NCBI GenBank assembly: GCA_008704415.1
Contig: VXIS01000160.1
Span: 1-64,000, forward strand
DNA from: Sphaerosporella brunnea
Taxonomy: Eukaryota > Ascomycota > Pezizomycetes > Pezizales > Pyronemataceae
Reading direction: 5' to 3'
Length of the DNA stretch: 64,000 bases
In this document: one piece after another, positions 55,596 through 64,000 of the stretch
Layout of the letters: each line of letters opens with the position of its first letter
How positions within the stretch are numbered: the first letter of the stretch is position 1
Notes under the pieces: generated by a model
Database searches by the model: none
Told to the model about the DNA's origin: nothing
What the model saw: only the letters and a program-made list of their open reading frames with translations
Translations under genes and position numbers: made by a program

Positions 55596-55855
55596 TGTTG
55601 TTGTTGTTGTGTGAAGGGTTTTTTGGGAAGACGCGAGGACAGGGACAGGTTCAGGGTTCAATGCGCGTGTGCACGTGTAGCTTGGCGTGATTTGTGGACC
55701 GAGAGTAAATGTTTTAAACTAATGAAACGGTGTTTTGATGACCGGATTTGACCTCGAGGCCGGGCGTTACAGGGCTACGTCAGTACGAAGATGAGGGGGC
55801 CGGAATAGGGTCTCTATCTATCTACAGGACGCGACAAAAACACAGCACCATAAAC

Positions 55856-56081
55856 ATGTCCACCACCTTCTTTGACACCGCCAAGGGAACCTTTAAGGAC
55901 GTCCCATCGTCGACAACAAGATCAGCACCACCGAGTTCTTGCAGGCTTCTGAGGGCGTCGTCCAGCTCTTCGGTACCCCTCCTATCGCAATTACCACACT
56001 CAATTGCGCTGACTGACATTCACAGATGCGCTGGGAAACAAGGCGTTCGCTCCCGTCCAGAGGGACATGACCGGCATCAAG
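55856..56081 (+). pseudogene. Glycolipid transfer protein (GLTP/HET-C2-like) pseudogene, 5' fragment
   Basis: The sequence starts like a fungal GLTP-domain protein (MSTTFFDTAKGTFKDVP). A one-base loss in the run at 55903-55906 then shifts the frame. In the next frame the family reading continues (IVDNKISTTEFLQASEG and VVQLF), and after a typical intron (55973-56025) it resumes DALGNKAFAPVQRDMTG. Nothing GLTP-like follows 56081, so the gene is both frameshifted and 3'-truncated. GLTP proteins move glycosphingolipids between membranes; the HET-C2 relative is a vegetative-incompatibility determinant in Podospora. It is divergent from dut1 (260 bp). A sequencing error could explain the frameshift but not the missing 3' half. 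Confidence 0.75.
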
Positions 56082-56190
56082 GTAGCAGGTCCCACGAACG
56101 TTGTTTCTCCGTTATCACACAACCCGCATTTCAATGAGGCCAATAGTAACGTGCCGACCCTCTATAGACTGCCCCACCAGTTTTGTCTTC

Positions 56191-56586
56191 CTAGAACCGC
56201 TCATGCACCGAAAAACTATTTCGCTTTCCGTTTTCGTACTCCACAGGTGAGCGCCGTGCCACATCCTCTGCGAAGCCGTCCTGATTGCCTGTTTTTGTTA
56301 CTACACATTCCTCATAATCGCCTGCGAAGGATTGATTACCTCGATCATGTCTCCGACAGACCTCTCGCGCCTTGTAAAGAAACAACACACACTTACTAAA
56401 GACCAACCCTGCTATTGCGGTCCAGAATCGTGTGTCGCTGGTCTCAAGATCCAGGCTCCAACCATTTCCCTCGAGCACCAGCTTGGCGGTCCTGTAGTGT
56501 CCCTCGTACTGTCGAAGCGTAGTTATCATATATAAAAACTGCGACGTGGTTGGCAGGGGCTCAAAATTGAAGTCCATGGTCGGCAT
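56191..56586 (-). CDS. Candidate small protein, unrecognised
   Basis: A 131-aa frame starting MPTMDFNFEPLPTTSQF. The first half (YEGHYRTAKLVLEGNGW, LDLETSDTRFWTAIAGLVF) has a protein-like mix of residues; the second half is less convincing. A GTAAGT site inside, with TTCGCAG about 80 bases on, would splice in frame and shorten it. I know no matching family. It could equally be chance. Confidence 0.25.
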   Translation of the reverse strand: MPTMDFNFEPLPTTSQFLYMITTLRQYEGHYRTAKLVLEGNGWSLDLETSDTRFWTAIAGLVFSKCVLFLYKAREVCRRHDRGNQSFAGDYEECVVTKTGNQDGFAEDVARRSPVEYENGKRNSFSVHERF

Positions 56587-58088
56587 GTTGGCGTTCGTGG
56601 GAGAAAGATTTGTCGAGAAAGACTTATTTAACTAGCTGTGGCTCGTGGCCCATAGAAGCAGCCAGTCAGTCACCAAGGTTCAAAACGCAAAATTATCAGT
56701 GCCTTTACTAAGTATCTACCTTAGCAGGGCAGGGGACGGCAGTTTTTAAAAATCCTCATATGACTTATCATGTGGCCCTTTCCCGGTAAAGCTTATGACT
56801 GCTAGGCAGAAGAAAGGGTGATTCTAGAAAAATGGTCGTCACAAAAACGATATCCGGTGGGAAAAACCATGGTCGATCACAAAATGGTGTTGGATCAAAA
56901 ACCATGTTTTGGAAAAAAAAAAAAAAAAAAAACCTTGCTCATCAAATAATCCTTATATAACGGTTTCCTATATAATGGGTTAGACTTGGGAGCAAAGCCA
57001 AGCGATATCCAATGTTTCAGTGAATCATCAGGCCTCGCTGCCATGGTGCTGAGTCTTTCAACAAACTGTATGTGTATGCGAGCCCCCGGCCTTGGATCTG
57101 TCACATATTCGAGTCACGAGTCTACTGTTTTGGGGTTTGAGGGTGGCGAGGCAGCAGTCGAGTGCACGACTCGACGATGATATGATGGAGATGGAGATGA
57201 CGGGCACCCTCGCCGCACGAGGTAATTACCTTTCAACCCGGTTTGGGTGCTGAGAAGACAGCATCAGGCGGCTCGCAAGCCGGTCGCCGCTCAGCAAGGC
57301 ACGAGTGAGCTGTGAAACGATGCAAGCGCCGCACAATCTGCTCCCACCAGGTGCATGACGGGTTGCTTGTTTCCGGTTTTTGCCAATTTCTGGGAGGGGA
57401 CGTGTTGCGGCACGGAGTGCCTTATATGGAGCGGAGCGACGTATGGGCAGAGGGTTACCTCCCCGAACGTTCTAGTTAACCAATAGATATATTGAACTAG
57501 AACCTTCCTTCTGATCGCCATCAATAGTACCCTCGCGTGCGCTCTCTGATCCGTCCAAAACGTCAACAGGACGGTGCCAGTGAATGCAAGCAGCCCCTTC
57601 CTCCCTCCTCCGACCTCGTCCTTTCTATTCCTCTCACCTCTCTGTTTACTCTTTCCTACATATTCTAATATTCCTATCATTTTTTTTTGTTGTAAAATAC
57701 TCGAGGCCTGATGAATTGCACACACAAACAAACCACTCGCCAAACACGAAATATCACTCGAATTTGCACCGCAATTTTAGTTTATGTCCAACCATTATAA
57801 GGAGAGAACCGGGTTTTTCGTTCAAACATGGTGTTTTGACATCCCCCATCATTCTTCTGCCTGAGCATGACATAACAAGTCATAAACATTAACCGTCTGG
57901 GAATAAAGTGTCAGATGACGATTTTCAAAAACCGCCCCTCCCCTCACGCTGCTAGGAGGTACCAGTACACCCCCCCCCCCCCAGGGCCTCTCACATAGAT
58001 ACGAAAACACTATTGCCAGACTGAGTCAATTATCTGGGCGAGGCTGAGACATAGCTACGCGGTACAAAGGAGTTCGGGTGGTGGAGGA

Positions 58089-58089
<1 letters not shown>

Positions 58090-58126
<37 letters not shown>
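58090..58126. repeat. Poly-A tract (37 A)
   Basis: An uninterrupted run of 37 A, the longest homopolymer in the window. It may be the tail of an old retro-insertion on the plus strand or simple slippage. Confidence 0.9.
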
Positions 58127-58129
<3 letters not shown>

Positions 58130-58610
58130 ACCTCCTCAGTTTGCGTCCCCCCGCCGCGAAGCCTAACGCCCAAGGGGGGGGGGGGGGCTACTTCCGCCAC
58201 CACTGACCCTACGGCCTACAAAATCCAGAAAAAAGTCTCCTGCAGCACGCTTCTTCCAGCTCAAGCAGGCTGGGGAAAGCCCGCCCCCCACGGCTCCGTG
58301 TTTGCAACAAGACTGGACGACGCAACGACGATAAAAGCAGTGTTGTGGAAGGAAAGTAAATGGCATCGCTGTGTACGAAAGCGGTGATAGCTTTCTTTGA
58401 GGAGCAACCCACAACACAATGGCCTGCTAAGGCTTAAATCGCTTTGACCCCTCTCTGTATCTTTATTCCTTTTGTTCATCTATGGCTTTTTCCCTTGGCG
58501 CGCATATGTTCTGGTACGAATTTCCTTGATTCTGTTTTTTTTTTCCCTTTGGAGGAGGGCGCAGGCCCCACAGTAGAGAGTTTGGACTTTTGAGCCTAGG
58601 GGTAGCAATA

Positions 58611-58660
58611 CGTCATGGCCGCAAGCGGCCGAATACAACATGATAAAAAACAATAAAAAA
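58611..58660 (+). mobile_element. LINE 3'-end fragment
   Basis: GTCATGGCCGCAAGCGGCCG followed by AATACAACATGATAAAAAACAA matches the 3' terminal hairpin and A-rich end of the LINE copies at 40204-40822 and 52120-53400. Upstream sequence shows no LINE coding homology that I can see, so this is a very short insertion or a decayed one. Confidence 0.6.
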
Positions 58661-58935
58661 ACTGCCTAAGTCCGCTGCCCGCTGCGACATCTAGACCGTC
58701 TCCGCCATCGCAGCTGAGATGAGATCAGTACCTAAGCATGTATATAGAAGTGTTCGTTGCGCGGTATAGTACCGCCGTGGTTCGTCCCGCGAATCTTTCG
58801 GCCACTTTTGGGGGTCGAACGCTTACAGTCGTCGAGGGAATATATGATCAGAGCTGATGCATATATACACTTGTATTCTACTCCGGCTGGTTGGGCGTGA
58901 AAAAAAAAAAAAAAAAAAAAAACAGAGGGAACAAA

Positions 58936-59006
58936 TGCATCCGTCGGGAGTCGAACCCGAGCCAATTGCTTGGAAGGCAATTATCCTACCGTTGGACCAC
59001 GGAAGC
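58936..59006 (-). tRNA. tRNA-Gly (anticodon UCC), copy 2
   Basis: 71 nt, identical in every base to the copy at 25696-25766, including the T-T mismatch at acceptor position 3:70. Flanks differ except for a few bases after the 3' end (TTTGTT). A T-run of 23 begins 14 nt downstream. Confidence 0.95.
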
Positions 59007-59362
59007 TTGCATGACATCGTTCTTTTCATCCTTCTATTCTCTCCACATTAATCTCTCATGTCCACGTCCTCATTTCACAAAACTAACACAAAAAGCCCAG
59101 CTTCATGGTCGCATCACTTTGAAATGCGTAACATGTATCTCGACGGGTCTGGAGTGTCGCAATGAACAACACAAGCATTTCATCCCAGTCTAGATGATGC
59201 TCAAGCTGCGCATCCCATTCCGAAAACAAAACAAAAACAGAAGCAGAAATCAGAACAGAAAACACAACCGGAAAACGGAGAACCCAGAAAAAGCCACAGA
59301 AAACTCAGTCGACAAAAAACGCCCGTACGCCCCAATTTCAGCGTCGATTTTTGCCTCAGCAT
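59007..59362. other. Spacer, probable 3' UTR of the DUF262 gene
   Basis: No gene seen. It lies immediately 3' of the minus-strand DUF262 gene. It is A-rich on the plus strand (59220-59320). Confidence 0.5.
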
Positions 59363-61027
59363 TTAGTCAAGGCTAAAAGGGCCGAGCTTCTCCTTCTTGA
59401 TGCGGACACCGCGATCGCCATCCTCATACTCGCGAGCACGCTTCTGCAGGACGGAGTGGACAGCACGGAAGGGGCCGTCGTAGTCATCAGAGGGGGAGCT
59501 GTACCGGTTCACCGGGGTGGCGAACGGGTTCTCGCCAGGGGGCGGTGTCTCGGTCCTGAGCGCCGGCTGAGAGGTGGGCGTAGCGAGAGCGCGGAAACGT
59601 ATCTCTTGCTTCTTGGCCTGCTGTACCTCGGGAGCGGAACGGGCGGCAACAGCGCGGGCAGAGCTGCGGGTGCGGCGCGCGGAGGCTGAAGATTTAGGGG
59701 TGTCGCCGTGTGCGGCTTGGGTCCACATGTCGGCAGGCTCGGGGCCGGCCGGAGAGCCCATGATGGTGGCGCCGTCCGCTGCAGCGCCGAAGACGTGGTT
59801 TGGACCGGCAGGCACTGCGCCGCGCGAGTCCTCAATCGACAGGACACTTCCAATCAAGGCGCGCCAGGTATCGGTGTTCGACCGGAGATCTTGGCGACGA
59901 AGACGAAGCTCGCGGCGCAGTTCCAGAATGTCTCCGGACAGGAGACGCGCGTTACGGTTGGGGAACCGGTGGATTAACACCGCAACTCCGACGAACTCAA
60001 CAGGAGAGAATTTCGTAGCATGTTTGTATCCATGATTTTCGAAGGTGTTGGGAAACTTCTGGTAGACCTCCAGGTAGCGAGTGAAGACGCTCCTCGCCGT
60101 AGCTTTGAAGTTTTCATCCAGGCCGTTCGTCTCAGCGCAGAATCCCTTGAGCGCCGAGGCGCCAGCCGAGTATGTCGGATTTTCCTCATGCTCCTTCATT
60201 AATTGTTTGAAAATTTGTAAGATCAGCTGGAATCCCCGGCCGCGCCTGTTATCGACGACTCCAGTCAGAAGCTCCAAAAATTCTTTTTCAATGCTAATTG
60301 CAAAGTCCTGCCACGGACCGGAGCTGGCGCGCAGCTTCTCAGCCGGTGTGAGCGGAATTCCGAGCTGGACGCGGGAGAACAGGTCTTCCTCTTGCTTGCG
60401 TTCGAGGTTACTAAACTCGGCGCAAATGAGCTCCAGCCTCAGGAACTGGCGCCTGGTCCGGACCGGAAGAATACGACGTTTCACCTTCTTCGCTGGGAAC
60501 TCGTTCTTGGGCTTTTCGCAGAAGTACCAACTCTTGCCCTTCGCGTCTGTGCAAGGTATGTTGCCATTGACGAACTCGCGCACAGACGTCAGCCGCTGCT
60601 TGCCATCGATGGAGATGCGCTTGTAACGCTTTGACCCGTCTTCCTGCTCCTCCTCGACGACATTGAAGATGACGGGCGGAACGTAGAACTTGCAAATGAG
60701 AGAGTTGACAAGTTTCGTCATGCGATCAGGAGCCCAGACGACGTCGCGCTGGTAATCGGGGTTCAGATCCAGCCATGGAGTCTTCATCATTTCTGCGCGC
60801 ACCAATCCATCAGCATCAACTCAATTGTCGCGCGCGCGCTCCAAAAATTCAATATTACCGATCAAGTCTCCCACGCATCGGCGGTGCCAATGCATGGCTC
60901 CCAACATCTCCGGAGCTTCGAAGGTCGAGCTCTCTTCGTCACCACTATCATCATCGCTGTCAACCTCCTCATCAAGGTCTGGGTCCTCGAACTCGTCGGC
61001 GGCGGCGGCGGGGCGCGCTGGTGGCAT
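59363..61027 (-). CDS. DUF262 domain protein (ParB/GmrSD-N-like fold)
   Basis: Exons 61027-60859 and 60792-59363; 532 aa. The 66-nt intron joins VGDLI to EMMKTPWLDLNPDYQRDVVW, restoring the start of the DUF262 domain. Domain hallmarks are NPDYQRDVVW (about residue 70) and ISIDGKQRLTSVREF (about 115-130), the DGQQR-type motif thought to bind nucleotide or metal in the family. A helical middle and a disordered Pro/Ala/Arg-rich C-terminus from about 370 follow. In bacteria DUF262 is the N-terminal part of GmrSD-type modification-dependent restriction enzymes; the fungal proteins lack the DUF1524 nuclease and have no established role. The N-terminus is very acidic (EDPDLDEEVDSDDDSGDEE), suggesting a nuclear or chromatin-linked protein, which is inference. 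Confidence 0.9.
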
Positions 61028-61776
61028 TGTCGCGATCGCTAGTTAGAGGGGCACTGCAGAAGATAACAGTGATCGAGGTAGTTAGTATCAAGGTAAGTTG
61101 GTAAGGTGAAGGATATAGATGTTTAAGGTTGGGATGGTAGTAGAAGGAAGTTGCTGGAGGTAAGTTGAAGGTTGAAGGGTTGGGAGCACTAAGGCAAAGA
61201 AAAGGAACCACACCCAAAGTTGGCTCACTGCACATCACTCTTTCTTTAACTGGAATAATGCATCCAAAAATCCAGATGACGCAGGTACATATGTACATGT
61301 AGGTACTTCTACCTCCCTTCTCCAAGGGCAAAAAGAGCCCCCATCTGCACCTGCAAGCACAGGGGACTTTGACACTGCCAAGACACATGCCAAGACACAT
61401 GCCAAGACACATCACATGCACTTTGCAAGCACTCGCAATCATTTTTAATCGCACTCGCCTTCGACACTCTTTTCACAGACCAGCGCTCGAGGCGCACGCT
61501 GGCTCACCGGGTATCGGGTTTTTCGCGAGGAATTCAACTCAGTGAAGCAGAGCTAAAGCATAAATCCATTCATGCATCAATAAAGTTGCAACTATTCTGA
61601 AATCCCATATCGTGTATACTCTGCACTTCAAAACAACAGCAACGCCCCCGCCTTTCCCCAAGAAATGAACGTGTCCCGCATCCACACACGCACTCGATAC
61701 GCCAGAAAAGAGCACCCCGAAAGCAGCAGCAACCACAAACGAAAAGACAAAGTACAAAAAAGAAGTAACCATCCAA
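61028..61776. other. Spacer: DUF262 promoter and glucokinase 3' region
   Basis: No gene seen. A 12-bp unit (TGCCAAGACACA) occurs three times in tandem at 61376-61411 in the presumed DUF262 promoter. Confidence 0.5.
61376..61411. repeat. Three tandem 12-bp units
   Basis: TGCCAAGACACA repeated exactly at 61376, 61388 and 61400. Confidence 0.9.
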
Positions 61777-63509
61777 TCACGCCGTTGAGCCCGCAACCTT
61801 GTTTTCGATCCCCTTCATCTTGGCCGCCACCTGCGCGATCAGCGCCGCACCCACTCCACTTCCGTCCTTAGCAACACCCATCCGAATCCTCTTCTCATTC
61901 TTCTCTCCCAGCTCCTCAACCTCCCGCAGCGCCTCTCGTAGAAGCTTCTCAAACCCGGGGTAATGCTCCACCACGGATCCGTCAACGCCAATGTCGATAA
62001 CCTCCAGCTCCTCATCGGTTTTCGCCGCCACCTTATCGCCTTTCACCACCGGAGTCGCTGGTGGAACGTCAGCCGCCGCTGGACGACCGGTGAATGCAGC
62101 CTTAAGGGCTTGAATGCCCTGCTCAAACAGCGACGCGCGACGCTTCAGAACCGGGCGCGGCTGCGGAGGTGGCTGGACTTTTCCAGTAGCGATTATGATA
62201 GCCGCGATCGGGACGGCGGAGAGACGGGCAGATCGTCTGCCGATAGCGTGAGCGAGAATCTTGACGGCGCGGGCCTCTTCGATGGAGATGTCGGCGGCAG
62301 GCACGTGGAGCTGCGCCTCAAGCACCTGCTTGGTCCTCGCCAGGTCCTCGGAGTTGTCGGCTTCAATGAAAGAAAGCGCAGAAGTGTCAACGGACCACGG
62401 GGTGTGGAGAAACGCGTCAGCGGCTATGTCGGCCTTGGCAAACAGGCCGGCGCTGTCCTTGAGCGCGAGAAGAGAGTTGCGCAATATCTCGCCGAGGAAC
62501 ATACCGGAGATGCGTTTCTCGAACATCTGGATGCCCGGGTTGACCGACATCTTATCGAGCTCCTGATCGTAAGGCGTGTTAGGGAGCACCCGCAACTCGT
62601 TGTCGAAACTGCCCCACTCGGTGTTTACCACCATCTCGCCGGTAGACTTGTCGTATTCGCCAATGTTTGCACCGGGCTTGGTCATCTTAGTGATTTTACT
62701 GAGCTTCTCAACATAGGCGCCGTTGGTGCCCGTGCCGAAGATAGCGCCGAGGAGGGTGCCGGTCTTGCCTGGGGAAGTGTAGGATCGCGCCATCAGAGTG
62801 CCAACGGTGTCATTCACCAATGCTGCGACAGTCACAGGCAATCCCAGTGCGTCGATCTCCTTCTGTAGGAGCTCGCAAACATCCTTACCGATCGCATCCT
62901 TGATGTCAAACCCCTTAGTCCATCGGATCAGGTATCCCTTGTTCACAGCTCGCTGGTCAACCGGGAAAGAGAAGGTGAAGCCTAATTGGAGATGGTGGTC
63001 GGGGAATTCTTCAAAGTGGTCTGCGTGATGCTCTTCTACAAAGGCCTTGACTTGCTGTGCAAGGAAGGAGAACAGAGTGTGCGAGTCTGACGTCATCATC
63101 TCTTTGGGGATGGCCGCCTTCGCTTGGGTGAGCGTGAATGTGGAGTTGCCTTTCAGCGATACGGAACACACTCGGAAATTTGTGCCTCCGAGATCGACCG
63201 CCAGGTAGACACCCTGAAAATCACGTTAGCCAACGCACCACAAAGGCCTGAGATTTCAGTGAACCTTTTCCGTTCCGTTGGGGACACTGGTGACATATGT
63301 GGGGATCATCGTCATGGGCTGGCCATCATTTTGCAGCCCGAGATCTGGTGACGTTTAGCATGTAATTATGGAAAATGTGGCCAGCCTGGCATACCCATCT
63401 CCCTCAAGAACTCCTTCACGCCCTTGCGAACATCCTCGGCGGTGTACTCGAACTCTCGGGCAATGGCCTCCGCCTTCGCAATCAAGGCCTTAGAATCGAC
63501 TGGTGCCAT
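61777..63509 (-). CDS. glk1: Glucokinase (hexokinase family)
   Basis: Exons 63509-63395, 63344-63265, 63213-61777; 543 aa. It phosphorylates glucose with ATP in the cytosol. The N-terminus (ALIAKAEAIAREFEYTAEDVRKGVKEFLREM) and IPTYVTSVPNGTEKG joined to VYLAVDLGGTNFRV are of the glucokinase rather than hexokinase type. Phosphate loop DLGGTNFR, substrate segment GFTFSFPVDQRAVNKGYLIRWTKGF (in part the hexokinase signature), catalytic Asp in VNDTVGTLMA, and GTGTNGAYVE are all present; IGVDGSVVEHYPGF is the adenosine-binding block. A Pro/Ala/Lys-rich insertion of about 60 residues (about 410-470) precedes that block. Introns are 50 and 51 nt. ATG 63509 is chosen because it starts the conserved N-terminal helix; the upstream open frame does not resemble the family. 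Confidence 0.93.
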
Positions 63510-64000
63510 GGCCTCGGCGTCTTTATCGTCCTCGAAATTTGGAAGGTATGTGGGAACCGCTTTACAACACCCACTGCTGAAAATCTCTCGTGGTCGCGTG
63601 CGAGCTGTCCACCTACTTGTAGGCTCTGGCTGTGGTCTCACACGCCTGGGATACGAGAGAAGCGAGGTTCCACGGTGACCGCCAAGGACAAAGTACTGCG
63701 TTCCAACGACCAAGAGCAGAAGCAGCAGTGACGCAAGCTGAAAGAGGTGTCTGGGCGATAAGAAAGGCCGGTGGATGCCGTGTTTTGTATGCCCAGCACT
63801 ATCTGTTGTATGGAAGGCAGAGAGGAAGATAGAGGATTGAGATTGGCCTTCAGATTGAGGGGGCGTCTGACCGGTCACGACGGTAGAAGTGGCTGGCTGG
63901 CGAGGGGCGGTTGTGGAGATGGATGTGGTAGTACTGGTGGGGTGGTGCCTAGCATAATATGGAGGTGGGCGCGGAGCGGCATCACAGCGAGCGGCATGCA
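63510..64000. promoter_or_regulatory. Upstream region of the glucokinase gene
   Basis: No gene seen to the window edge. It probably contains the leader and promoter of glk1. CT- and GT-rich near 63880-63960. Confidence 0.4.

Larger units (their letters stand above)
56082..58935. other. Gene-poor interval
   Basis: No recognised gene. A possible small minus-strand frame lies at 56191-56586. Long homopolymers occur at 56910-56931 (A-rich), 57968-57982 (C) and 58090-58126 (A37). A third copy of the LINE 3' hairpin lies near 58611-58660. The A23 run at 58900-58922 can serve as the polymerase III terminator of the adjacent tRNA. Confidence 0.5.

Noticed and set aside
57584..57892. 102-aa plus-strand frame
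   Set aside because: Ser/His/Phe-rich translation of CT-rich DNA; no start context or homology.

Overview
The window looks like nuclear DNA of a filamentous ascomycete (Pezizomycotina; a Pezizomycetes-like genome is possible but is inference only). The basis is: genes that are single-exon or carry mostly 45-80 nt GT-AG introns with CTAAC/CTGAC branch sites just before the acceptor; fungus-specific or fungal-type families (Gin4/Nim1 kinase with a KA1 tail, Ipi1, Gna1, Trm44, Mtc5, glucokinase); dispersed tRNA genes; and relics of LINE and hAT-type elements. There is no bacterial operon structure and no CRISPR array.

Layout: 1-2128 holds the leader of a long Gin4-like kinase gene (2129-6045). 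6046-12962 is almost gene-free, with one 57-bp tandem repeat. A C2H2 transcription factor (about 12963-14710) is followed by another sparse 8 kb containing only one small conserved-looking protein (18058-18300), a hairpin and a hAT-type MITE (21869-22145). At 23.2-24.6 kb a small candidate gene converges on a spliced but truncated transposase-like gene. From 25.7 kb the DNA is gene-dense: tRNA-Gly, glutamate decarboxylase, two membrane proteins, an FAD oxidoreductase, Mtc5/WDR59, Ubc13, a 5'-truncated LINE with perfect target-site duplications, then a compact block of eL24, Gna1, Ipi1, a Roadblock/LC7 light chain, Trm44 and a dienelactone hydrolase. A P450 (49605-51394) borders a second repeat-rich stretch (51.4-54.8 kb: LINE remnant, second MITE). 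dUTPase, a broken GLTP/HET-C2-like pseudogene, a second identical tRNA-Gly, a DUF262 protein and a glucokinase finish the window.

The recognised genes are mostly housekeeping: translation and ribosome assembly (eL24, Ipi1, Trm44, tRNAs), nucleotide hygiene (dUTPase), sugar metabolism and wall precursor supply (glucokinase, Gna1), the GABA shunt (Gad), TORC1 control (Mtc5), K63 ubiquitin signalling (Ubc13) and the cell cycle/septum (Gin4). They are separate transcription units. Several lie head-to-head over short gaps, notably Ipi1 and LC7 (159 bp).

The most notable observations are the fresh LINE insertion, a 3'-terminal hairpin shared at three LINE sites, a pair of hAT-like MITEs, a perfect 32-bp inverted repeat at 33184-33270, a GC-AG intron in eL24, the frameshifted GLTP relic, and the truncated but splice-competent transposase-like gene. 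I found no convincing new multi-gene system.
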